NCBI GenBank assembly: GCA_016703765.1 | Contig: JADJBL010000013.1 | Coordinates: 1-64,000 of the forward strand | Source of the DNA: Saprospirales bacterium | GTDB taxonomy: Bacteria; Bacteroidota; Bacteroidia; Chitinophagales; Saprospiraceae | Direction: 5' to 3' | DNA: 64,000 nucleotides | Part shown: in pieces, positions 38,786 to 48,590 of the stretch | How the letters are laid out: every line of letters begins with the position of its first letter | Numbering within the stretch: the stretch's first letter is position 1 | Translations under genes and position numbers: made by a program | The notes under the pieces: generated by a model | Database searches by the model: none | Seen by the model: only the letters and a program-made list of their open reading frames with translations | What the model was told of the DNA's origin: nothing

Positions 38786-38789
38786 CAAC

Positions 38790-40521
38790 TCACACCCTCG
38801 GCAGCTCCCCTTCCATTTTTTCGATCCTCACCGCTACCTTCTTTTGTGCTTCCGTCAGGCGGGCGATCTGTTCCTTTTCCTGTTCGAGCAGGGTGTCGAA
38901 ATCGAGGAAATTGGCGTCGATCTTGCGCTTGAGGGTGTCGACATAGGAGCTGAGTTTTTCGGTCACCTCGCTGTCCATTTTCTTGCGGCCCTTTTCGATC
39001 TCCTGTGCAAAGCCGTTGAGCACCTTGCGCCGCTTGATGGAAGTGGATATCCCCGCAAAGAGGAAACCGACCGAGGCCAGAATGCCGCCGGTGACGTCGA
39101 ACACCGCTCCCTGCGCCACCACCGCCAGGATTGTGCCGATTACGGCTAAGCCGCTGCCGGTGAGCAGGTTGGGGGAGAGGGGCTGGTTGTCGGGGAATAG
39201 CTCGCGGGCAGTGAAGTTTTCCGCACGGCTCATGAAGCGCTCGAAGGCGTCCTGGAGCTCGCGGAGCACATTGCTGCGCCGCTCGGCGATGGCGCTGAAA
39301 ATGGCGTGGTTGTGCTTGAGGATGGTCTGGCTATTTTGAATCTTGAGGTCGATCATCTTGGCCATCTGCTGGATGCTCTCGGCCAGGTCGACCACGCCTT
39401 CCTGCAGTTTGCGCTGGAGCTCCATCTCCAGGTCGGTGCCCAGTTCGTTGGCCAGGTTCTCCAGCCATTCTTTGGCGGATGCCTGTTTGGAGAAAATCCC
39501 CGCGATGGTGCGTCGGATGAGGGTAAAGACGGATAGTCCTGCCTGCAACTGATCGGCTTTTTCGCGGGTAATGCGGTCGTAGCCCGCCAGCAGGTTTTCG
39601 ACCAAAATACCGACCTGCCGCTGGGATTGGATCGCCTGCTTGTCGAGGGTATCGCGGATGTCTGCCCGGAAGGCGGTATCCGCATCCCACTGGGTTTGCC
39701 GGGTCTCCAGCCCTTGGGCGATGCGTTCGCAGATATTTCTGGACAGGTCGAGGTTGTTGCGCAGCTTGAGGATCGGCGCTTTTCCTCCGGTGATATTGTC
39801 GCGGATATACTCGCGCATGGGGCCAAAGCCGCTTCCGGTTTTATCTCCTTCCTGCTCCTGCTTCGCAGAAACCGGGAACACGAGTGGTTCGGAAATGCCC
39901 TTTTTCTGAGCGTATTCGACGACCCCCTTCTCGTTGATGGCCAAATCGGCGGCATTCATGAGGTCCTTTTGCTGGAGGACGAAGATGATTTTCTTGCGCC
40001 AGTCGCCGTGGATGTAGTCGAAAAAATCCCAGGCGGACTGCCGGTAGGGGTTTTTGGCTTCGAACACGAAGACGATCAGATCGGAGGCGGGAATAAAGCG
40101 CTCGGTGATTTCCTGGTGCTTTTCGATGATGGTATTGGTGCCGGGCGTATCGACGATGGCGATCTCCTTTGAGGATGTCGACCGGCACGGTGATGCGCTT
40201 GAGCAGGGGGTTGATGACGATGACCTCCTCCTTTTCGCCGTAGACGATTTGCTGGATGGTATCGGTCATGGGTTGGACCGCCACTTTGGTGATCTCCCGC
40301 CCCGTGTCGAGCAGGGCGTTGATGAAGCTGCTCTTGCCCGCTTTCACCTCTCCGACGATCACGAACATAAAGGGCTCGTTGATCCGGTTGCGGAGCTCGC
40401 TGACGGTCTGGGCCAATTCGGGGTGCTGGATCTGGATGGTCAGCTCGTGAAGGTCCTTGACGATTTCGTCGACCTGGGAGCGGAATTTCTGGAGTTGCTG
40501 GTTTAAGATGGTGCTGAACAT
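38790..40521 (-). CDS. Dynamin-like GTPase, one frameshift
   Basis: 576 residues after removing one extra A near 40168: DILKG continues as EIAIVDTPGTNTIIEKHQEI. G1 is GEVKAGKSSFINALL, G2 lies around AVQPMTDTIQQIVYG, G3 is DTPGT and the G4 region is VLQQKD. Two hydrophobic segments around LLTGSGLAVIGTILAVVAQG and GGILASVGFLFAG resemble the membrane paddle of bacterial dynamin-like proteins. The rest is helical (LAESIQQMAKMIDLK; TLLEQEKEQIARLTEAQKKVAV). These GTPases remodel membranes. It is the second gene of a pair with the WbqC-like protein (12-base gap). Confidence 0.88.
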
Positions 40522-40533
40522 AGTCGCTTGATA

Positions 40534-41166
40534 TCAGAAAGTGCGGATGCTGGCCTTCAATATAGACAGGGCTTCGGGCCCGGTGCAAAACAACAGGTCA
40601 ATAATACTCAAATTTGGCGAAAATCCGTGCTTGTCCTCGAAGACCTGATTGTATGCACGAGGCAAAAAAAGCGGATCTTCGGACGGATGGACTGGGTGGA
40701 TGGCATTGCGGAGGACGTCCCAGCCCTCGGGAGGGGAGGATGCGTATTCAGAGCTGAGGGCCCAGTTGGGTTTGATGCCCAAAAAGCCGCAGGTTTGCTC
40801 CAACAGGAGGAGGTTGAGGTCGAAGAGAAAGACCTCTTTCCTGTGGAGGGTTTCCAGGATCGGGGGAGCGTATTCTTCGAAAAAAGGCGCGCTCCGGTAG
40901 GCGGAGCGGATGCTGTGCTCCAGGTGTTTCTGCCAAGCCTGGTCGTAGGCAATGCGCACCTCGCGGATAGGCATTTGCTCGTTTTTCCCCTTTTGCAGCG
41001 GAACGCTCAGACGGAGGGTCCCACGGGCTGCGGCGATATGGCAGCGGTTGCGGTAGCTCCTTTTCCGGTAATGCTCCTTTTGTTCCAGCACCACATGAGG
41101 GTATGCAACCAGCTTGGTGAAATACTGGACCGGAGGAAGGAACTGAAGTTCGAGCAGTGCGGTCAT
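40534..41166 (-). CDS. WbqC-like family protein
   Basis: 210 residues from MTALLELQFLPPVQYFTKLV. The family pattern is clear: QFLPPVQYF near the start, then YRNRCHIAAARGTLRLSVPLQKG (lattice of conserved R, H and G), IREVRIAYDQAWQKHLEHSIRSAYRSAPFFEEY, and LFLPRAYNQVFEDKHGFSPNLSIIDLLFCTGPEA at the end. WbqC proteins are found with polysaccharide genes and in many Bacteroidota as single genes; biochemistry is poorly known. It precedes the dynamin-like gene by 12 bases and follows the groEL terminator. Confidence 0.88.
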   Translation of the reverse strand: MTALLELQFLPPVQYFTKLVAYPHVVLEQKEHYRKRSYRNRCHIAAARGTLRLSVPLQKGKNEQMPIREVRIAYDQAWQKHLEHSIRSAYRSAPFFEEYAPPILETLHRKEVFLFDLNLLLLEQTCGFLGIKPNWALSSEYASSPPEGWDVLRNAIHPVHPSEDPLFLPRAYNQVFEDKHGFSPNLSIIDLLFCTGPEALSILKASIRTF

Positions 41167-41177
41167 GTGCAAAAATA

Positions 41178-41208
41178 GCGAAGCCTTCCCGGGTGGAGAA
41201 GGCTTCGC
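41178..41208 (-). terminator. Intrinsic terminator of groESL
   Basis: On the minus strand GCGAAGCCTTC, a nine-base loop and GAAGGCTTCGC are followed by TATTTTTG. It lies 23 bases after the groEL stop codon and just before the WbqC-like start. Confidence 0.85.
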
Positions 41209-41230
41209 ACAGTTATAGTATGGTGATTTC

Positions 41231-42877
<1,647 letters not shown>

Positions 42878-42904
42878 TTAAAATTTAGGGGAGGAGGTTT
42901 GGGG

Positions 42905-43168
42905 TTAGAGAATGACCAGAATGTCGTCTTCGCGCATGATGATCAGGTCTTGTCCTTCGTAATTGAGCTCCTGGCCGGCGTACTTGCCGTAAAGCACGGT
43001 GTCGCCTACGCTGACGGTCATCAGGTTGCCTTCTTTTCCGGGACCCACAGCTACCACTTCGCCCCGCTGGGGTTTTTCTTTGGCTGTATCGGGAATGATA
43101 ATGCCGCCTTTGGTTTTTTCCTCTGCCGTAGCAGGTTTGATCACTACGCGGTCGTTAATCGGCCTCAT
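42905..43168 (-). CDS. groS: Co-chaperonin GroES (Hsp10)
   Basis: 87 residues. It begins [34 protein letters not shown], the mobile loop being the [11 protein letters not shown] part, and continues with VVAVGPG and [32 protein letters not shown]. The family length is about 90 to 97; nothing is missing. It caps the GroEL ring. The 5' region carries an unusual 8-nt-word palindrome between the start codon and any upstream promoter. Confidence 0.98.
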   Translation of the reverse strand: MRPINDRVVIKPATAEEKTKGGIIIPDTAKEKPQRGEVVAVGPGKEGNLMTVSVGDTVLYGKYAGQELNYEGQDLIIMREDDILVIL

Positions 43169-43204
43169 AAGTATTTATGTTTTAGAGTTTAGAAAAATGT
43201 TGAA

Positions 43205-43298
43205 TTGGTGACTGGTGACTAGTGACTAGTGGCTAGTGACTAGTGACTAGTGACTAGTGTATTTGAACCAGTTACCAGTCACTGATCACTAGTCACCC
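43205..43298. repeat. Word-repeat palindrome (GTGACTAG, 8-nt period) upstream of groES
   Basis: About six GTGACTAG/GTGACTGG words in tandem (43205-43259) are followed, after AATTTGA-like spacer bases, by complementary words (43267-43298). It sits 37 bases before the groES start, so it may be in the mRNA leader or overlap the promoter. Confidence 0.8.
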
Positions 43299-43330
43299 CT
43301 TATCATACCCCGTGCCAAGCTGCAAAAAAT

Positions 43331-43341
43331 GACATTCTGTC
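43331..43341. promoter_or_regulatory. Possible operator upstream of groESL
   Basis: GACA-TTC-TGTC is a short perfect inverted repeat next to TTTTTTGC on the groES strand. Its position fits a heat-shock promoter region, but I cannot assign a regulator. Confidence 0.25.
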
Positions 43342-43400
43342 TTGTTTTTAAAGCAAAGCGGGGGAGGGGGTGACAGATTGCTTGTCAATTTGACAAGAAC

Positions 43401-43434
43401 AAAAAACCCCGTTGCGAGGCCAACGGGGTTTTTT
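43401..43434 (-). terminator. Intrinsic terminator of the secG operon
   Basis: A perfect 14-bp stem: AAAAAACCCCGTTG, a six-base loop, and its complement ending in TTTTTT. It lies 22 bases after the secG stop codon on the minus strand. The symmetrical A/T runs make it bidirectional. Confidence 0.9.
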
Positions 43435-43455
43435 CAGCAATATAAAGGCAGTCCT

Positions 43456-43743
43456 TTATTGCTGGGATTGCAGGGGAATATTGCTGCCTGCTTCCACGGC
43501 CTCCGTTCCGCTGCCCACGAGGACTGCGGTGACGATACAAAGCACGAACAAGGCGATGGCCAGGTACCAGGTAAGTTTTTCTATGAAATCGGTCGATCTG
43601 GCTGCGCCAAGCATTTGGTTGGCGGCGCCGCCTCCGAAGGTCGGGTCCACCCCGCCTCCTTTGGGATTCTGAATGAGGACGGCGGCGATCAAAAGAACGC
43701 AAACCAGGGCAATCAAAACCGTCAATGTGGTCGTCAGTAACAT
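43456..43743 (-). CDS. secG: Preprotein translocase subunit SecG
   Basis: 95 residues with two transmembrane helices (MLLTTTLTVLIALVCVLLIAAVLIQ and WYLAIALFVLCIVTAVLVGSG) flanking the conserved cytoplasmic loop NPKGGGVDPTFGGGAANQMLGAA. SecG is the accessory subunit of SecYEG. It is the last gene of an operon with a TPR-like protein (2-base gap) and rdgB, and is followed by a strong terminator. Confidence 0.96.
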   Translation of the reverse strand: MLLTTTLTVLIALVCVLLIAAVLIQNPKGGGVDPTFGGGAANQMLGAARSTDFIEKLTWYLAIALFVLCIVTAVLVGSGTEAVEAGSNIPLQSQQ

Positions 43744-43745
43744 AT

Positions 43746-44609
43746 TTACTTGTGTTTTAACTTTTCAATTTGCGACGCAAAGAAACTACTTTTTTCGGGA
43801 AAAATCAAACCCAGTTTTTCATACATCGAGATGGCCTTTTGGACATGACCTTGCCGGGCCAGCAGTTCGGCAAGGGTCTCGCTCACCAGGTCCCCCTTTT
43901 CCTGCAGGCTCTTCTTCGCCAGGTCCTGCGCCAGTTTCGGCTTGCCGCCGGATTTGGAAACGATATCTTCCGTCTTCGGCGCAGGCGGAATTTCCAGCGC
44001 ATTGATGGAAATGGCCAGCCGCATGTGGTCGTACCTCTTTTGCCAACTGGCAAATGCGGCCTTTGGCTGAGGCGCTCTAATCTGCATAACTTTTTCCTCC
44101 ACCACCTCCTCCTCAATCCCCTCCAATCCCATCTCAATCCCCCCTTCAATCCCCTCCAATCCCCCCACAATCCCTTCCTCAATCCCCTCCTCCATGTCTT
44201 CTTCTACCTTAAACAAATCCTCCACCGCTACCGCCACAGTTTCCTGCGCTGGCGGATGAACGGCCACAGCTATTTCCGGTTCGATATGATCGCGGACGGC
44301 GAGAATTTCGGACAGAGCTTTGAGTTCGAGTCTTTCCTCTTCGAGTTCGAAGAGCAGTTCGCCGCTTTCGAGGGACTGGAACTCGCGGATGAGGAAGTAC
44401 AGCAAGGTCCGATCGGGCAGGTAGGTGGCCGCTGCGTGCAGGTTTTTTTCGAAGTCGGGGTGGCGCTCCATCTGGCTTTTCTGGAGGAGCAGCACGCGCA
44501 AGGGCTGGCAATAGGGATACTGCACGACCAGACTTTTCAATTCCTGGTAGGGGATTTGGTATAGTTTGGAAGGATCCTTTAAAAAGCTGGAGAAATTTTC
44601 CGAATTCAT
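43746..44609 (-). CDS. Conserved Bacteroidota protein with TPR-like end and in-frame repeat insert
   Basis: 287 residues from MNSENFSSFLKDPSKLYQIPYQELKSLV. The N-terminal helical domain (QYPYCQPLRVLLLQKSQMERHPDFEKNLHAAATYLPDRTLLY) is a recognisable Bacteroidota family found beside secG. The C-terminus (ETLAELLARQGHVQKAISMYEKLGLIFPEKSSFFASQIEKL) is TPR-like. Between them residues about 138-168 are low complexity, GIEEGIVGGLEGIEGGIE and following, translated from tandem GGGGATTGnn words. Function unknown. An upstream in-frame ATG lies inside rdgB's intergenic gap and is less likely. Confidence 0.8.
   Translation of the reverse strand: MNSENFSSFLKDPSKLYQIPYQELKSLVVQYPYCQPLRVLLLQKSQMERHPDFEKNLHAAATYLPDRTLLYFLIREFQSLESGELLFELEEERLELKALSEILAVRDHIEPEIAVAVHPPAQETVAVAVEDLFKVEEDMEEGIEEGIVGGLEGIEGGIEMGLEGIEEEVVEEKVMQIRAPQPKAAFASWQKRYDHMRLAISINALEIPPAPKTEDIVSKSGGKPKLAQDLAKKSLQEKGDLVSETLAELLARQGHVQKAISMYEKLGLIFPEKSSFFASQIEKLKHK
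44105..44192 (-). repeat. In-frame tandem word repeat (GGGGATTGnn) inside a coding region
   Basis: On the minus strand about eight copies of GGGATTG occur at 9-13-base spacing. The same word appears twice more at 45252-45270 in the C-terminal codons of the gene upstream of rdgB. It is kept in frame and encodes Gly/Ile/Glu-rich peptide. Confidence 0.7.
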
Positions 44610-44660
44610 CGGCGCCTCGGGTTCAATAGAGTGCAAAGGTACGGTATTTCCCACTGGCAA

Positions 44661-45248
44661 TCAATGCGTCGCGCGCGAGCTCAAAAAGGCGATGAGCTTT
44701 TGTATTGCTTTGCCCCGGTGGCTGATCCGGTTTTTAAGCGCGGCGTCCATTTGGGCAAAGGTTTGGGTAAAGCCATCCGGCTCGAAAATGGGGTCGTAGC
44801 CAAAGCCCTGCGCCCCGGACTTTTCCAGGCGGATATTGCCCTCCGCGATTCCCTCAAAGAGAAACTCCCGCCCGTCGAGGATCAGGGCGACGACCGTTCG
44901 AAACCGCGCCCGGCGATTGGTTTGGCCCCGGAGGAGTTCCAGCGCTCTGTTCATGTTGGCATCCGGGTCTTTGTCCTCGCCGGCAAAGCGGGCGGTATAG
45001 ACTCCCGGGGCGCCGCCGAGGGCTTCGATCTCCAGGCCGGTGTCCTCGGCAAAACAGTTTTCGCCGAGTTTTTCGTAGATATAGCGGGCTTTTTCGAGGG
45101 CATTGCCCTCCAGGGTGTCCTGGTTTTCCGGAAGCTCTTCGGTGATCCCCATCTCGGGCAGGCTTCGGATATCCCAAGCATCGCCGAGCAACTGGCTGAC
45201 TTCCTTGATTTTGTGTGGATTGCCGGTGGCGAAGATAAGGAAAGGCAT
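44661..45248 (-). CDS. rdgB: XTP/dITP diphosphatase (RdgB/HAM1)
   Basis: 195 residues from the ATG at 45248, which overlaps the preceding stop codon by one base (TAATG). FATGNPHKIKEVSQLL is the canonical start; CFAEDTGLEIEALGGAPGVYTARFAG carries the metal-binding D, and GFGYDPIFEPDG and SHRGKAI complete the nucleotide site. The enzyme hydrolyses non-canonical purine triphosphates to monophosphates. It is translationally coupled to the upstream hypothetical gene and followed by the secG-associated protein. Confidence 0.95.
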   Translation of the reverse strand: MPFLIFATGNPHKIKEVSQLLGDAWDIRSLPEMGITEELPENQDTLEGNALEKARYIYEKLGENCFAEDTGLEIEALGGAPGVYTARFAGEDKDPDANMNRALELLRGQTNRRARFRTVVALILDGREFLFEGIAEGNIRLEKSGAQGFGYDPIFEPDGFTQTFAQMDAALKNRISHRGKAIQKLIAFLSSRATH

Positions 45249-45697
45249 TATAGGGGATTGAAGGGGATTGCTTTCAGTCCTATCCAAAGCGCATTTTTCA
45301 ATTCCTTTGAGCCCTCGATAGCCGAGAGCTGGTCTGCCCAAAGGCCGGTGATGCCGTTTACGGAAAAGGGCTGGTATTTTTGGATGCGGAAATGAAGGCC
45401 TGCGCTGGGCGGATCGATCCCGAAAAGGAGGGCAAATCGGCTCCCGGTCTGCCTGCAGAGGGCGCTCAGAGGGAAGCGGTCATCGGTCGCGGCTTTGAGT
45501 AGCAGGATATCTTTTGTACTTTCCAATTGAACAGATTTTAATATCTTGTAGAGTAAATCCTGTTCAGCAATTTCTGCGCCCTCCAAAAACCGGGCAATGA
45601 CGAGCACTCCCCTGGCATTGTCGCCGCTGGCTTTCTCAAGAATTTCCTTTGGGGAAGCGATGAGAAATATATCCGGTTTGAAAAACGGTATAATCAA
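45248..45697 (-). CDS. Conserved hypothetical protein upstream of rdgB
   Basis: 149 residues, no signal peptide. The sequence MIIPFFKPDIFLIASPKEILEKASGDNARGVLVIARF and the middle KILKSVQLESTKDILLLKAATDDRFPLSAL suggest an alpha/beta fold with no known motif. The stop codon overlaps the rdgB start by one base. The final codons lie in a GGGGATTG word repeat (IGLKAIPFNPL). I do not recognise the family. Confidence 0.65.
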   Translation of the reverse strand: MIIPFFKPDIFLIASPKEILEKASGDNARGVLVIARFLEGAEIAEQDLLYKILKSVQLESTKDILLLKAATDDRFPLSALCRQTGSRFALLFGIDPPSAGLHFRIQKYQPFSVNGITGLWADQLSAIEGSKELKNALWIGLKAIPFNPL

Positions 45698-45789
45698 AAT
45701 ATAATATTTAATTCGAACAACAATACCGAATCAGTCGAAATTTAAAGTATTTTTTTTTACGTTCGGTAGAATTTTTAAACAAAGTTAAG

Positions 45790-45797
45790 TATTTTTG
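45790..45797 (+). promoter_or_regulatory. -7 element of ilvE
   Basis: TATTTTTG is an exact TAnnTTTG match, 15 bases before the ATG of ilvE at 45813. The upstream sequence is A/T-rich; no clear TTTG at -33. A nearly leaderless transcript with about 8 bases of leader is implied. Confidence 0.5.
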
Positions 45798-45812
45798 CAA
45801 AAACAGGTTGCT

Positions 45813-46895
45813 ATGAAGTATGATATTAAGGTAACGCGGACCAATAACAGCCGTGTCTCAGATGTCGATTTCGACAACATTCCGTTTGGCCGGCTCTTCT
45901 CCGACCATATGTTCGTTTCGGAATATGTCGGAGGCCAATGGATCAACCCCAGGATTGAGCCGTTTGCACCCTTTTTAATCCACCCGGGTTCCATGGGGCT
46001 GCACTACGGGCAATCTATTTTTGAGGGCATGAAAGCCTCTCTAAGCCAGGACGGAGATCCGATGCTGTTTCGCCCCGAAATGCATGGCCGGAGATTGAAT
46101 GTTTCGGCTGCCCGGATGTGCATGCCGGCTTTTCCGGAAGATCTGTTTCTCGAAGCCCTTCACATGCTGGTCGGGATGGACCGGACCTGGATTCCACCCA
46201 AAGAGGGGAGTGCGCTGTATATCCGCCCCTTCATGTTTGCAAACGACGAGTTTATCGGGGTGAAGACCTCGCAAACCTATAAGTTTATCATCATCACCGG
46301 TCCGGTTGGCCCATATTACCCCCGGCCCGTCAGCCTGTTGGCCGAAACGAAGTATATCCGCGCCGCCAGGGGAGGAGTAGGAGATGCCAAAGCCGCCGGC
46401 AACTACGGAGGGGCCATGCTGCCCGCCAAACTGGCCCAGGACAAAGGCTACGATCAGGTATTGTGGCTGGATGGCCGCGAGTTCAAATACGTCCAGGAAG
46501 TGGGCACGATGAACATCTTCTTCGTCATCGACGGAAAGGTGATCACCCCATCTACGGATGAGGGCACTATCCTCAAAGGGATTACCCGCGACAGCTTTAT
46601 TAAATTGCTGCCTGAACTGGGCTACAAGGTGGAAGAACGTCCGCTGTCTATCGAGGAAGTGGTCGATGCCTATCACAGCGGGGTGCTCCAGGAATGCTTC
46701 GGCGCAGGCACCGCAGCGGTGGTAGCCCATGTAGACAAAATCGCCTACAAGGACCTCATCATGGAACTGCCCCCGATGGAAGCCCGCAAGGTGGGAGAAA
46801 TGGCCAAAAGTTATATCAACGCCCTGCGCGCCGGCAAGATCGAAGACAAATGGGGCTGGATCGTGCCCGTGAAAACAGAGGCCCTGGTCGGTTAA
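45813..46895 (+). CDS. ilvE: Branched-chain amino acid aminotransferase
   Basis: 360 residues, class IV PLP fold, of the long (eukaryote-like) type. PFLIHPGSMGLHYGQSIFEGMKA starts the core; RPFMFANDEFIGVKTSQTYKFIIITGPVGPYY and GGVGDAKAAGNYGGAML contain the Schiff-base lysine (K193). The EVGTMNIFFVIDGKVITP and GITRDSFIKLLPELGYKVEER blocks follow. It makes or degrades leucine, isoleucine and valine. The ATG at 45813 is taken rather than TTG 45795. Its stop codon overlaps that of the convergent reductase gene by four bases. Confidence 0.95.
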   Translation: MKYDIKVTRTNNSRVSDVDFDNIPFGRLFSDHMFVSEYVGGQWINPRIEPFAPFLIHPGSMGLHYGQSIFEGMKASLSQDGDPMLFRPEMHGRRLNVSAARMCMPAFPEDLFLEALHMLVGMDRTWIPPKEGSALYIRPFMFANDEFIGVKTSQTYKFIIITGPVGPYYPRPVSLLAETKYIRAARGGVGDAKAAGNYGGAMLPAKLAQDKGYDQVLWLDGREFKYVQEVGTMNIFFVIDGKVITPSTDEGTILKGITRDSFIKLLPELGYKVEERPLSIEEVVDAYHSGVLQECFGAGTAAVVAHVDKIAYKDLIMELPPMEARKVGEMAKSYINALRAGKIEDKWGWIVPVKTEALVG

Positions 46896-47875
46896 AAGGC
46901 CGGCCTTTCGGGCTTGTTGTTCAGAATAGTTTCAATCCGCTCCATCACCTCGGGGCTTAGCTTTTCCTGTATCTCCAGGGAGGATAGCGTTTCTTCCAGG
47001 TGATGGGGTTTGGAGGCTCCGAGGATCACCGAGCTCACATTCGGGTTTTTCAGGCACCAGGCTATAGCCAGTTTTGCGAGGGAGGTGTCGAGTTCCCTGG
47101 CCAGTTCGTTCAGTTCCCGGATCTTTACAAGCCGTTCTGGGGTGAGGGCCTTATCGCGCAACCATTCCAGGCCTTCCATCCCCAGGCGGGTATCTTCCGG
47201 AAAGCCATCCAAATATTTGTCCGTCAATACGCCGGAAGCCAGCGGCGACCAGATCGTCGTGCCCAGGCCCGCCGTTTTGTAGATCTGGCTGAATTCCACT
47301 TCTATCTTGGCCCTTTTGAACATATTGTATTCGGGCTGTTCCATGGTTGGGCCGATCAGATGGAGCTGCCGGGCGACCATGTGGGCTTCCATGATCTCCT
47401 GCGCCGACCATTCGGAAGTGCCCCAATAGAGGATCTTACCTCGCTGGATCAGGTGGTTCATGGCCCAGACTGTTTCTTCTATCGGGGTGTTTTTGTCGGG
47501 CCTGTGGCAATAATACAGGTCGATATAGTCCACCTGAAGCCGCTGCAAGGCGGCATCGCAGGCCTCCAGGACGTGTTTCCTGCTCAGCCCGGTCTGGTTG
47601 GGTTTCTTGCCCCCGCTTCCGTGGAACACCTTGCTGGAGACCAGGAAGGAACTCCGGTCCCATTTGAATTTATGAAGGATACGCCCCATGACCCGTTCGG
47701 ATTCCCCCCGGGCGTAGATTTCGGCATTGTCGAAAAAATTGACCCCCAAGTCGTATGCAATGCCCATGAGGCGCTCTGCCATGGAGTCTTCGATCTGTTT
47801 ACCAAAGGTGAGCCAGGAACCAAGGGAGAGGGCGCTGACCTGCAGGCCGGATTTTCCAAGTCTTCGATATTCCAT
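46892..47875 (-). CDS. Aldo/keto reductase (Kv-beta/YghZ-like)
   Basis: 327 residues in the AKR7/AKR6 style. The TIM-barrel signature is complete: GKSGLQVSALSLGSWLTFG, D and Y of the tetrad in FFDNAEIYARGESERVMG, K in SSKVFHGSG, and H in YYCHRPDKNTP. NADPH-binding end motifs WSPLASGVLTDKY and SVILGASKPHHLEE are present. Such enzymes reduce aldehydes such as methylglyoxal with NADPH. The gene is convergent with ilvE with no spacer, so it is read through or terminated by neighbours. Confidence 0.93.
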   Translation of the reverse strand: MEYRRLGKSGLQVSALSLGSWLTFGKQIEDSMAERLMGIAYDLGVNFFDNAEIYARGESERVMGRILHKFKWDRSSFLVSSKVFHGSGGKKPNQTGLSRKHVLEACDAALQRLQVDYIDLYYCHRPDKNTPIEETVWAMNHLIQRGKILYWGTSEWSAQEIMEAHMVARQLHLIGPTMEQPEYNMFKRAKIEVEFSQIYKTAGLGTTIWSPLASGVLTDKYLDGFPEDTRLGMEGLEWLRDKALTPERLVKIRELNELARELDTSLAKLAIAWCLKNPNVSSVILGASKPHHLEETLSSLEIQEKLSPEVMERIETILNNKPERPAF

Positions 47876-47920
47876 AGAGGTAGATCCAGCTTATTTATCT
47901 GGAGCCGAAAACTACGAAAA

Positions 47921-47946
47921 ACGGCCCACTAAAAATAGCGGGCCGT
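47921..47946 (-). terminator. Intrinsic terminator after the yceI pair
   Basis: On the minus strand ACGGCCC, a 12-base loop, GGGCCGT and then TTTTTCG. It lies 29 bases downstream of the last YceI-like gene, before the aldo/keto reductase start. Confidence 0.75.
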
Positions 47947-47974
47947 CCCTATATTGATTGCGTGTGTAATGACT

Positions 47975-48590
47975 TCAGACCACTTTAATTTTCAGGTCCA
48001 GATGGATCGCGATCGTATTGTTGACCTGCACGAGGCCCATCATCGGGCTGGGAGGAACGAGGCTGAAATCCGACAGGTGTATGTCCTTGTTCCCTTTGAA
48101 ATGATATTGGCCCTGCGAGATCTTCTTACCCATGACGTCCATGCTGACTACTTTTCTGATACCTGCAATCGTAATGGCAGCAGTAGCCTTCATATTTACC
48201 CAATCGGCGCACTCCCCCATTTTTTTCCCCGAAACTTGAGCCGCGTCGATCAACTCGATCTGGATATTCGGGTATTTCTCGCCTTTGAGGGTTTTTACCA
48301 TGTCCCGGTTCATCATCTTGTTGCCGCAGTCGAAGCGGGTGGAAGGGATCAGGAGTTTGGTATTGGAAAATATGACCTTTTGCCCATTCTCCTTTTCCTC
48401 CATCTTCATGGAATAAGTGCTGAACTGTTCCTGGCAATCACACCTGAACGTGTTTACATTGGTAGAACCCAGCATATATAACTTACTGCTTTCTTCGACC
48501 GTAAACCGGGAGGGGAGGAGTGCCTCTTCCAGGCTTACGGCCAAAAAAAGAGTGGGCTGAAAAAGATCAGGAAAAGGGGATGAATTTCAT
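47975..48590 (-). CDS. YceI-like protein (second of a pair), two frameshifts in its signal peptide
   Basis: The ATG at 48590 overlaps the upstream stop codon (ATGA). Adding one T in each of two homopolymers (near 48573-48576 and 48543-48549) gives a continuous 205-residue protein with signal peptide MKFIPFFLIFFSPLF, then AVSLEEALLPSRF. Without the corrections the mature frame starts only at a TTG. The YceI lipocalin-like barrel has LGSTNVNTFRCDC, STRFDCGNKMMNRDMVKTL, YPNIQIELI and ISQGQYHFKGNKDIHLSDFSL. It probably binds a lipid or isoprenoid in the periplasm. Confidence 0.85.

Noticed and set aside
43205..43298. CRISPR-like repeat upstream of groES
   Set aside because: The units are 8 bases without unique spacers and are followed by their own complement, so it is a palindromic word array.
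43300..43330. Sigma-54-like TGGCACG before groES
   Set aside because: The -12 GC element at the required spacing is missing.
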